Positions 26,797 through 34,430 of a stretch of 64,000 nt of DNA are shown piece after piece (within the stretch, counting starts at the first letter, position 1; each line of letters starts with the position of its first letter). The position numbers and the translations under genes were made by a program. The DNA is taken from the NCBI RefSeq assembly GCF_020164595.1, contig NZ_JAIQZE010000001.1:124001-188000 (forward strand), read 5' to 3'. The notes beneath the pieces were generated by a model, which did no database searches, was not told where the DNA came from, and saw only the letters and a list, made by a program, of their open reading frames with translations. The DNA comes from Psychroflexus longus (GTDB lineage: Bacteria; Bacteroidota; Bacteroidia; Flavobacteriales; Flavobacteriaceae).

Positions 26797-26811
26797 ACGA
26801 TATACGGAAAC
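26797..26811 (+). promoter_or_regulatory. Candidate enhancer site before receiver gene 3
   Basis: acgatatacggaaac, nearly the same as the site before receiver gene 2 (on the opposite strand), about 78 bp upstream of the GGCAT box. The rest of the 365-bp gap 26683-27047 holds the terminator at 26979 and nothing else seen. Confidence 0.45.
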
Positions 26812-26978
26812 TAAGCTTCTGCCCTATATTGAATTTCAACACATTTATCACCCCCAATCTCTACACTATTGACTTTTAAGTCATTAAGCAAACCTCCTCA
26901 AAATTTAAGCTGTTAGGTCATTAACCTTAGTTGATAGTTCATTTTTGAATTGAAATCAAAGAATTTTACACATAAGAA

Positions 26979-27000
26979 AACCCCTCTATCACGAGGGGTT
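26979..27000 (-). terminator. Terminator after the second surface-protein gene
   Basis: Perfect 8-bp stem aacccctc / gaggggtt, 6-nt loop, followed on the minus strand by ttttctt. It lies 48 bp after the stop at 27048. Confidence 0.8.
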
Positions 27001-27047
27001 AAATGCTAAGAAGAGTTTTATTTAACTTATTATAATTGAGACCACTA

Positions 27048-29084
27048 TTACTTCTTAACAAATTTTAATACTTGAGTATACCTACCGTCTTTACCATCTA
27101 TTTTTACGAAATAAACACCGCTTGAAAGGTCACTGATGTCTATTGAGGGTTTCTCTGTACGGCTTGATTTGATCAGCCTACCATTACTATCATAAATACT
27201 TATAGTTTTTATTTCAACATTTGACACTTCAAAATTGATGAGCTGTGAGGATGGATTAGGATAAAGTTTGACTTGCGGATCATTCCCAAAACCCTCTATG
27301 CTCAATGTAGAGTCTTCTACAGTTACCACAGCTGTATTTGTTACTGCATTGCCAGAAGAATCTTTTGTTGTTACATTGACAGTGTAAGTCCCGACTTCAA
27401 CAAAGGTATCTCGATCAAGATCCAGGGCTATATCATTTATAGAAGAACAATTATCTCCAAGACTTTCAATAACATCCTCAGGAAGAATCATTATGGACGG
27501 ATTTCCTGATAGGTCTACCGTAATATCTTTTGTGGTCAGACTTGGGGCTATGTTATCTTCTATAAAAGTGGCTTTAAAACTAGCTTTAGTAATAGCTCCC
27601 ATTTCATCTGCAACAGATAATGTTATAGTGGCGCTTCCGAAAGAAGACGCTTTTGGTATTACTGTAATTTTACTCTCACCTACTGATGAATCAATATTAA
27701 TGGTTTCAATTAAATCAGTATTATCAGAATAAGCTGAAAAATGAAGATTATCAAAATCTGTTTCATAATCTGAAAACACAACATCAAGCGTAATATTTTC
27801 ATTTTGACAAGCTTCTTGGTCTTCGACCTCTGCTATCGTAGGTGCTGAATTTGTTGAGATATTAAGTATTACTTCATCATAACACGTATTTCTTGTAAAT
27901 ACAGAAACGGTATAATCCTGTGCTTGTCTAACTTCTGTAGGTGTGCCAGAAATTTCTCCTGTTTGCTTATCCAAGACTAAACCGTCAGGAAGTTGAGGGG
28001 TTATAGAATAAGAAAGCTGTTTATCTCTTTTGGCAAATGCTAATTTCTCTTGACTAAACATAGCTGATCCACCTTTACCTTCAATTATGAGAGTTTTCAC
28101 AGGCTCAATAAATTCAATAACTCCAGAAACATAATCCTCTTCCTGAACATCTATAATATCATATATGTCGATATTGGAACCTCTTATGTTTACTCCTTTA
28201 AGACCATGCCTTACCATAAAAGCTGCATTAAAATTAAATGAAGAAAAACCACCAGATAAGGCTCCAGTAAAATCGTCCAATAATAGATTTAAATTTTTTA
28301 CTGGTTTTGAAAATTCGATACTGACTAGTGGAGATAGGGAAGAAAACTCTATACCAACTCCTTTATTGAAATTATTTTCAATAATCGAACTTAAATCAAT
28401 TTCAATAATACTCGAACTCTCTAAATTATGGATTTCAAAATTGATTTCATCTAAAGTTCCTTTCTTATTGGTCTGATAATCTGAGAAAATTAATCTATTA
28501 CTCTCTAAGTTATCAAATTGGATATTATCGATTTTTTGATTGATTGGGAAAGTAAATTCGTTTTCATCAATTCGCAGGTCTGGACTTGGATTGACTTTAA
28601 CTTCAAAATCTTGTGAAGTACTCGCCCCGTCTTCATCAACAACCTTAAGTAAAATTGTGGATACACCATAGGTATCATCTAAGGTTGATAAGAGTATATT
28701 TTTTTCGCCATCAGACCCATTAATTGAAGAGACTTTAATTAATTTAGAATTGGACGAATAAACAATAAATTCAAGATCATCAGTTGCTGTTTCCTTATCA
28801 TCTATGTTTACAGTAATTAAAAGATCAGAATTTTGACAAATTTCTTGATTGTTTACAGAAGTCATTGTAGGACTGACGTTAAAATGATCTCTAACAGCTT
28901 TATTGTTTGTGTCAATATTATATTTATTTAGCTGACTCTTAATTGCTTTAAGATGATCTGCCGTATTTAATTTTTTATTTAAGCTACTAATCACTAGGGA
29001 ATCAAAATCCTTGGCAATCAAACTATTTGATTGAACGGAAGTCATCAAGATTATTAAGGTGACAAAGGAAGATTTTAAAAACAT
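27048..29084 (-). CDS. Secreted Ig/HYR-like surface protein with type IX sorting domain
   Basis: 678 residues from the ATG at 29084; a GTG at 29117 is possible but would put charged residues ahead of the signal peptide (MFLKSSFVTLIILMTSVQSN). Order: two cadherin/Ig-like blocks opening with NNQEICQNSDLLITV and EDQEACQNENITLDV, a central ~180-residue beta domain, a putative He-PIG motif (SITPQLPDGLVLDKQTG), one HYR-like domain (TVDLSGNPSIMILPEDVIES) and a type A sorting domain (KLYPNPSSQLINF ... NGRLIKSS ... SSGVYFVKIDG) ending KFVKK. It is built like the giant protein at 20831-25408 but without the repeat array, and is intact. Expected on the cell surface. It has the best sigma54 promoter of the element. 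Confidence 0.85.
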   Translation of the reverse strand: MFLKSSFVTLIILMTSVQSNSLIAKDFDSLVISSLNKKLNTADHLKAIKSQLNKYNIDTNNKAVRDHFNVSPTMTSVNNQEICQNSDLLITVNIDDKETATDDLEFIVYSSNSKLIKVSSINGSDGEKNILLSTLDDTYGVSTILLKVVDEDGASTSQDFEVKVNPSPDLRIDENEFTFPINQKIDNIQFDNLESNRLIFSDYQTNKKGTLDEINFEIHNLESSSIIEIDLSSIIENNFNKGVGIEFSSLSPLVSIEFSKPVKNLNLLLDDFTGALSGGFSSFNFNAAFMVRHGLKGVNIRGSNIDIYDIIDVQEEDYVSGVIEFIEPVKTLIIEGKGGSAMFSQEKLAFAKRDKQLSYSITPQLPDGLVLDKQTGEISGTPTEVRQAQDYTVSVFTRNTCYDEVILNISTNSAPTIAEVEDQEACQNENITLDVVFSDYETDFDNLHFSAYSDNTDLIETINIDSSVGESKITVIPKASSFGSATITLSVADEMGAITKASFKATFIEDNIAPSLTTKDITVDLSGNPSIMILPEDVIESLGDNCSSINDIALDLDRDTFVEVGTYTVNVTTKDSSGNAVTNTAVVTVEDSTLSIEGFGNDPQVKLYPNPSSQLINFEVSNVEIKTISIYDSNGRLIKSSRTEKPSIDISDLSSGVYFVKIDGKDGRYTQVLKFVKK

Positions 29085-29100
29085 TTTTTTAAAAAAACCT

Positions 29101-29116
29101 GGCAATTCAGATGCCA
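29101..29116 (-). promoter_or_regulatory. Sigma54 promoter of the second surface-protein gene
   Basis: Minus strand TGGCATCTGAATTGCC: near-consensus -24 (TGGCA) and -12 (TTGC) at exact spacing. The predicted start of transcription is near 29090, giving a very short leader before the ATG at 29084. Confidence 0.68.
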
Positions 29117-29166
29117 CTAATTTATATGCCTCTAATTGAGCACAGTAAAAATGAATACTAAAATAA

Positions 29167-29200
29167 AGATTCCGAATTATAAATTACTTTTTCGGAATCT
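29167..29200. promoter_or_regulatory. Candidate enhancer palindrome before the second surface-protein gene
   Basis: Perfect 10-bp inverted repeat agattccgaa (29167-29176) / ttcggaatct (29191-29200) with a 14-bp spacer. Its inner edge is about 52 bp upstream of the -24 box. Each arm contains the CGGAAT half-site found before the receiver genes. Confidence 0.55.
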
Positions 29201-29396
29201 GTAATTCAAAATTGAATAAAAATGTATGCCTAGCATTGAGTTTTGTTTATCCAAGAAAAAAACAACAGAACTACTCTACGGGTTGTCTGTTTTCTTAACA
29301 TTAAAAAAAGGCCTTTAATTACTAACTCTAAGAAGTGGTTACATTATCATATGATTAGAAAGATTAATGACTTCACTCAATGAAACCTGCCCAATC

Positions 29397-29662
29397 TTTC
29401 TTCCAGTAACTGAAATAAGGAAGCGATATCTGTCCTTGAGTTATTTCGGTTTCTGGCACTGGTTTTTTTTAACAATAGTATTCAAATACTGATTGACAGT
29501 TTTTTTGGTGATGCTGGTAATCGGCTTGTCAAACAGCTTTTCCTCTCTAAGCCACTTTTCAAAAAGACCAATTCTACTTTTGTATTGAACATATGAGTTT
29601 TTATTCATCATGTGCTCTTTCATGGAAAGTCCAAACTTAAACGCTTCATCAATACTCATGAT
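29397..29662 (-). pseudogene. Tyrosine recombinase relic (fragment duplicated from the int-type gene)
   Basis: About 266 bp matching the N-terminal core-binding part of the intact recombinase gene (35060-35326) with only scattered differences. The longest frame, 29441-29659, encodes MSIDEAFKFGLSMKEHMMNK and onward and ends where a 1-bp insertion in a T run (near 29462-29470) breaks the frame. The catalytic domain is absent. Homology stops abruptly at both ends (29397 and 29662), so this is a fragment left by recombination or by loss of a second related element. Confidence 0.82.
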
Positions 29663-29677
29663 AATTAATTTGCGCTT

Positions 29678-30568
29678 TTATATATCAGCTGGTGACCAAA
29701 TGTTATCCTTATTTTTCTTGCTTCTAGAAACCGTAATACCACATTCCTTAAGCAGGACATTTGAGGTCTCAGTCAATATAATTTCAGTATTATTTAAAAA
29801 TTTAGTAGGGATAATTTCTATCAATTTATGCTCCAAAAGAGCATTATTACCATCAACTAAATCCTGCATGTAGTAGACTCGTTTAGTTTCTCTATCAAAA
29901 AAAGCTTCCAAAGCTCGTTCTACGTTACAAGTCTCTCGTCCTGTTATCGTTTTCCAGATTAAATAGAAATACAGCAGCTTATCATCTACGGAAAGTTCAA
30001 AAGGCTCTATTTTTTGTATAAGTGTTAATTCTTTGTGCTCTTCCAATAATTTAATGACCAACTTATATAATCCAAGAGTGTTGATTTCATCATTATCTCT
30101 CTGTTTTCCTAACTCACATATTTCTTCCAATAATTCAAAAATATCAGAGATAGCATTTTTAAGCTCAGGAACAGGTTCATTTTTTAAAATAGCTTCACAA
30201 AGTTTTTCGTTGACAGTAAACTGATTATTTGCTCCTGCCACCTGCACTCTATGTTTGGAAAGCTTCTTTTTTAAATAAGCTTTGGATTGTAGATAATTAA
30301 AATCTTCGTTAAACTCCAGTAACTTCATCGGATTACAACCGAAGTATTCAATCATGTCATTTAGATCTACCGTATCCCCTTTGTAATTTAAGGTGAATAC
30401 AATAGCGATAAAAAAAGACTGACTTTTGGTTGTACCAAAATAATCTGATAAAATATTTAATTCAGCTTTTTGTTCAGTAAAAAATCCTTCTTTAAGTTCA
30501 CAATTTTTAGCCTTTTCATAGACTTCCCCTATGCAATCCAGTAGTTTATGTTTTTCTCTTGTCTCCAT
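29678..30568 (-). CDS. N-terminal part of a Bacteroidota AAA+ ATPase-type protein, lacking its ATPase domain
   Basis: 296 residues from the ATG at 30568 (METREKHKLLDCIG); a TTG at 30589 is less likely. All-helical and charged. The sequence, including SFFIAIVFTLNYKGDTVDLN, IEYFGCNPMKLLEF, YLIWKTITGRE and the end KKNKDNIWSPADI, resembles, from memory, the N-terminal region of ~700-residue Bacteroidota ATP-binding proteins in which an AAA+ domain follows directly. Here the frame stops right after PADI, 15 bp before the recombinase relic, so the ATPase half was probably cut off by a recombination event at about 29663-29680. It may be a non-functional stub, though the frame itself is undamaged. 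Confidence 0.5.
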   Translation of the reverse strand: METREKHKLLDCIGEVYEKAKNCELKEGFFTEQKAELNILSDYFGTTKSQSFFIAIVFTLNYKGDTVDLNDMIEYFGCNPMKLLEFNEDFNYLQSKAYLKKKLSKHRVQVAGANNQFTVNEKLCEAILKNEPVPELKNAISDIFELLEEICELGKQRDNDEINTLGLYKLVIKLLEEHKELTLIQKIEPFELSVDDKLLYFYLIWKTITGRETCNVERALEAFFDRETKRVYYMQDLVDGNNALLEHKLIEIIPTKFLNNTEIILTETSNVLLKECGITVSRSKKNKDNIWSPADI

Positions 30569-30652
30569 ATGTTTTTGTTTATGATGCAAATAAAAGATCC
30601 AGTCAAGACAAAAAGTGTCGCACCTAATTCAAAGTTTTAAAAAAATAGGCTT

Positions 30653-32338
30653 TTACCAAATGTCTTCTGAATTATCAAATAAATTTCCTTCAGGTTCATT
30701 CATGTGAACCTGACTGGAATGAACCATGAACAAAGTAGTTTTTACACGTGTAAGAGCTACATATTTTAGATTATTTTCTTGTATCACCTCCCAGGCTTTG
30801 TGGTTCTCTTTAACATAAGGCAACTTGTCGTAATCCAAAATAAAAACTCTATCATTCTCCAGACCTTTACATTTATGTATGGTTGAAAGTTTTACGGCAC
30901 CACTTTCGTTTGATATCAAGTTTTCTATACGTTGAATAAGTCCATTGATAGTTGGAACTTCACTATGGATAGACGTTTGCTTTTTGATAAAATCTATTCG
31001 CCTTTTAATATATTCTGTTTCCTGCTGGATGAACTCTTCTTTACTAATAGCATCTGAAAACTTTGTGGCCTTTTTCTCTATAAAGTAAATATTCCGTTCT
31101 TCAACTTTATCAAAAAAACCAGAAGCATTTTTAAATCGGTTTGTTAAGTTTAATTCCTGCTTAGTAAATAAAAAACGCAACTCATTTAATACATCTTTGA
31201 TATCATCTTTGTGGATATTCACCTTTCGATTGTCTTCAATTAGACCAAAAAATATAAGCGTAAGAGGTGCTTTCAGTCTACTAATAATTAGATCCCCACT
31301 TATCGCAGTTTTGATCACCTCATTAAAATTGATGTGATGGACTTCTCCAGGCTTATCTCTAAAGGGTTTTATATCTGTTCTGAATTGCTGTGCGTAAGCA
31401 ATGACCTTATTTGGACATCTAAAGCAATACGATAAATTCAGTTTCTTATGAGGTTTCAAGACTTTTTCAATTCGACTAAAAGACTCTATGTCGGCTCCTG
31501 TAAATCCGTAAATGGACTGACAGGGATCGCCAACAGCTATGACTCTACCCGTTTTCTTCACAAATTTGAGAGCAATGGCCAGTTGCGCTTTAGAAAGATC
31601 CTGACATTCATCCACAAATAAAATATCATAGGTTTTTAAGGGATAGATTTCAAAAACCTTAGGGAGATAAAGCATATCTGTCAAATCAATTTCATTTTTA
31701 AATTTTGCCAGAGTGTTCCCATCTTTTAAAAGTTCCTTTGTGCTTTCGAATAATATAGAAACCAAACTGTTAAGAAAGCTTTTATTGGATTTATGGGTGT
31801 CAATAATGTTGAAGTGAATAAGGAGGTTTTTAAAGTGGTTCAAATCATTTTTACCTAAATTCAATCTAAACTTGTCAACACATTCCAAAAGCTGAGATTT
31901 GAAATTTGTGCGAAAAAAATTGAACTGAGTCTGGTCAAAAGAGTTCGTTGGTTTTGGGTTGACTTTGTGGAGTTTTAAATATTTTAAAAATGAAATTTTA
32001 TTTGAAGTTTCAAGAGATTGGTCAATCAATGCATAATATTTCTTTGGTTTTACTTTATAGAATTGAGAGCTATTGGATTTTAAGATGTCGTAACCTAGTT
32101 GATGTAGATTCTTTACTATAATATTCCTGTTGGTTTTTTCTTGAACCCTAGACTGAATTTCATCTCTGATGCTTTTGTTAAAAGCACAAAACATCATGGA
32201 CTTACCTTCTTCCACGTATTCTATGCTTTCAATTATAGTGGTCGTTTTCCCTGAACCTGCAACAGCATTTATAATCCCGTGGCTGGAATCATGTCTTATA
32301 AAATCATAAATCAACTCTTGTTCTTTCGTGGGCTTCAT
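30653..32338 (-). CDS. UvrD/Rep-family (SF1) DNA helicase-like protein
   Basis: 561 residues. Motif I AGSGKTTT (residues 27-34), motif II VDECQDLSKAQ, motif III GDPCQSIYGFTGAD, motif IV-like SYCFRCP, then the C-terminal motifs V and VI, IHKCKGLE and YVALTRVKTTLF, so the helicase core is complete. It is shorter than UvrD or PcrA (about 720 residues) because the 1B and 2B subdomains are small. Such compact helicases occur in mobile elements and defence loci, where they act in DNA repair, replication or interference. The gene is separated by 63 bp from the downstream truncated AAA-type gene in the same orientation and may have worked with it. Start ATG 32338. Confidence 0.85.
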   Translation of the reverse strand: MKPTKEQELIYDFIRHDSSHGIINAVAGSGKTTTIIESIEYVEEGKSMMFCAFNKSIRDEIQSRVQEKTNRNIIVKNLHQLGYDILKSNSSQFYKVKPKKYYALIDQSLETSNKISFLKYLKLHKVNPKPTNSFDQTQFNFFRTNFKSQLLECVDKFRLNLGKNDLNHFKNLLIHFNIIDTHKSNKSFLNSLVSILFESTKELLKDGNTLAKFKNEIDLTDMLYLPKVFEIYPLKTYDILFVDECQDLSKAQLAIALKFVKKTGRVIAVGDPCQSIYGFTGADIESFSRIEKVLKPHKKLNLSYCFRCPNKVIAYAQQFRTDIKPFRDKPGEVHHINFNEVIKTAISGDLIISRLKAPLTLIFFGLIEDNRKVNIHKDDIKDVLNELRFLFTKQELNLTNRFKNASGFFDKVEERNIYFIEKKATKFSDAISKEEFIQQETEYIKRRIDFIKKQTSIHSEVPTINGLIQRIENLISNESGAVKLSTIHKCKGLENDRVFILDYDKLPYVKENHKAWEVIQENNLKYVALTRVKTTLFMVHSSQVHMNEPEGNLFDNSEDIW

Positions 32339-32611
32339 CTCTGGCTATAAATTTGGAGAGTTAAAAGTCGAGAGCAAACTCTACTTCTATACTTTTATTT
32401 AAAATGCAAAGAAATGAGTGAGGTGCGCCAAAAGAAGACACCTCTATTTAATATTGGTTTCTATTTATTGGGTAAGGTCTTGTGAAAACCCAATCAAAAA
32501 TTATTTATACAAAATAGCCAGTGAAGGTCATAAAAGCTTAAAAAATGATCTTTCAGTGCGTCATTTCTTGACTTACAGTCCTGTTTTATTTGCTGTAAAT
32601 AAATAGGTGTA

Positions 32612-33577
32612 ATGAAAACAAATTCCATTTTTAAAATCAAAGATTTAAACAAAACCTTAGCTCACTGTTTCCAGGATACTAACCTGGAAGAAGTAGATTT
32701 AGATAACTCTTCAAAAGAGTTATCGTACTACTTAAAAGAAGCTACATGCGTTGAAGATGTTTTTACGTATTTAATTAATTTCTTAAGAAAGCAGCAAGAT
32801 CGAAATCTAAGTGATTCGCGTTCGTTAGTTAGGGAAGCCATTAAAACATTTGCAAAAAATAAAGAACCTGGCACTCTGGCCGAGCTAAGCATTGGTGAGC
32901 ATTACTGGAAATTATCAAAAGGTCAAGTCTTCTTAATAAATTCAAATAAAGAAGCATCGTCCGAAATATATCAACATTTAATGTTCAACCTTATTATTCC
33001 AAAGAATCTTAGATGCATAAGCTTTATGGAGGAAGCCAAAGCTAAATATATTCATCACGAAATAATTAATCACATCTCCTCAGAATCAAAAAACAGGGAT
33101 GTTTCCAATAATCCCGCATTAGTTCAATTAAAAAACAATGTAAGCTTTGTTGAAAGTAGTTATTTTTTGAATGCTGATCATTTTGAAAATCAGGTAAAGT
33201 ATTTAGTAGATAAATATGATACACATATGATTTACATCGATGATGTGCTATCTGTAAATTTTGAAAATACTAAAGAATTAACAAGACAGCTACAACTTCA
33301 AAAAGCAGGAGAATTGCTCCTGCACCTGGCGAATGAGTTAAATATCTGCTTCGTCCTAAAAAACCAGCATGAGCCAGACGATTTAAAGACCATTACCTTT
33401 GAATTAGGTAATATTTTGAATTTTACTGAACAAGCGATTCATCTTCAAACTAATGAAGCAGATTCATTCAGTGATATTAAATTTTTTGAACTCTTCGATT
33501 TAAAGGCATACCCTTTTACATCAGTCGACACTTATTTTGAAAAACATACACATTTGATTTCAACTTTTAAAGATTGA
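32612..33577 (+). CDS. Hypothetical protein with a degenerate DnaB/RecA-like fold
   Basis: 321 residues, no signal peptide or membrane segment. After an N-terminal ~95-residue helical part, GEHYWKLSKGQVFLINSNKE (residues 95-114) is placed like the start of a RecA/DnaB core, but the P-loop G-x-x-x-x-G-K-[ST] is replaced by NSNKEASS. A Walker-B-like strand MIYIDDVLSV (206-215) and LLHLANELNICFVLKNQHEP (237-256), similar to the LAKELNIPV region of DnaB, follow at the right distances. The resemblance is by eye only. If correct, the protein would not hydrolyse ATP normally and may be a regulator, a structural partner or a decayed helicase-loader protein. It is divergent from the UvrD-like gene. 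Confidence 0.5.
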   Translation: MKTNSIFKIKDLNKTLAHCFQDTNLEEVDLDNSSKELSYYLKEATCVEDVFTYLINFLRKQQDRNLSDSRSLVREAIKTFAKNKEPGTLAELSIGEHYWKLSKGQVFLINSNKEASSEIYQHLMFNLIIPKNLRCISFMEEAKAKYIHHEIINHISSESKNRDVSNNPALVQLKNNVSFVESSYFLNADHFENQVKYLVDKYDTHMIYIDDVLSVNFENTKELTRQLQLQKAGELLLHLANELNICFVLKNQHEPDDLKTITFELGNILNFTEQAIHLQTNEADSFSDIKFFELFDLKAYPFTSVDTYFEKHTHLISTFKD

Positions 33578-33630
33578 AACAGGCGGACTTTAAATCAATT
33601 TGGAAGCTTGAATGAATAAAATTAAATCAA

Positions 33631-34041
33631 TCACCTAAAGACTACCTCCTCAGTCTGCAAATCAAAGTAAGGATAAAGTCCAAGTGCATTGGGTTTCATA
33701 TTATTGATTTTATGATAGCGTTTTAACTTTGATTCAAGACGCTTCATATCTGCTTTGGTAGCTGTCTTATTTTCTTCTTTGGTCAGTAGGCTTTTTATAA
33801 AATCTGCCGCTGTGGTTCCGATAGCTGCATTACCAATCCCAGCAGCGCTAATTCTCTCTACTTCCATTGGCTTTGAATCCTGAATAGGTTGAGCCAGAGT
33901 TTGAGATTGATTTGCTTTGAGTCCTTTAGAAGTTTGGTGATGTCTAACCCTACAGGATGTACTACAGAACTTTTGTACTTTCCTTCGTTTAGGTACAAAC
34001 TCTTTTTGACAGTAGTGGCAGGTGTAATGATGACTTTCCAT
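33631..34041 (-). CDS. Small zinc-finger protein of the mobile element
   Basis: 136 residues. The N-terminal treble-clef-type finger has Cys8, Cys11, Cys26 and Cys30 (TCHYCQ ... KFCSTSCRVRHHQ). The middle is low in structure and the C-terminal half contains a basic helical stretch (ATKADMKRLESKLKRYHKI). The finger is like those often found in small proteins carried near recombinase genes in Bacteroidota elements, so a DNA-binding or excision-control role is possible. It is read together with the 61-residue gene upstream (44 bp gap) and lies in the same orientation as the recombinase gene. Confidence 0.6.
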   Translation of the reverse strand: MESHHYTCHYCQKEFVPKRRKVQKFCSTSCRVRHHQTSKGLKANQSQTLAQPIQDSKPMEVERISAAGIGNAAIGTTAADFIKSLLTKEENKTATKADMKRLESKLKRYHKINNMKPNALGLYPYFDLQTEEVVFR

Positions 34042-34085
34042 TATGCGTTAAGTTTACGTATGTTTTACGCTTAATCAGCAGTTGA

Positions 34086-34271
34086 CTAGTCCTTTTTGTT
34101 GAAAACATGAGTCAGTAAGTACTGAATCGCATCTTCTTCGGCTAGAACTGTTCTGCTTTTTTTCGTTTTAGGGGTAATGGAATACAAGTCCTTTTTGAGC
34201 ATTTCAAATAACTGCTCCTGCCCTTCCCTTGGAAGTGCTTTCGCGACCTGATAAGCTGTATTTGCATCCAT
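34086..34271 (-). CDS. Small hypothetical protein upstream of the zinc-finger gene
   Basis: 61 residues, soluble and helical: MDANTAYQVAKALPREGQEQ at the start and a C-terminal AEEDAIQYLLTHVFNKKD. ATG start at 34271. It shares a transcript with the zinc-finger gene, and four 10-bp direct repeats (34311-34350) lie just upstream, where its promoter must be. This could be an excisionase-like or regulatory protein, but no helix-turn-helix motif is clear. Confidence 0.5.
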   Translation of the reverse strand: MDANTAYQVAKALPREGQEQLFEMLKKDLYSITPKTKKSRTVLAEEDAIQYLLTHVFNKKD

Positions 34272-34310
34272 ACCTAATCGCGAAATTAGATAGGCGCAAA
34301 AAACTTAAAT

Positions 34311-34350
34311 CAGTTTAGTGCAGTTTCCGCTAGTTTAACTTAGTTTACCA
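34311..34350. repeat. Four phased 10-bp direct repeats (iteron-like)
   Basis: cagtttagtg, cagtttccgc, tagtttaact, tagtttacca: four consecutive 10-bp units sharing YAGTTT; a further cagttt lies at 34371. They lie in the non-coding gap between the recombinase stop and the small gene start. The helical phasing points to cooperative binding of a protein on one face of the DNA. Confidence 0.6.
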
Positions 34351-34430
34351 TGAAATAAAGTGGTTTTCTTCAGTTTATTTGACTTTACTATACCTTTACT
34401 CTAGAGTAATTTATGAAGTCAACTTCATCC

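Noticed and set aside
32418-32606. 62-residue frame between the UvrD-like and DnaB-like genes
   Set aside because: No coding character or start context; the stretch looks like divergent promoter DNA.
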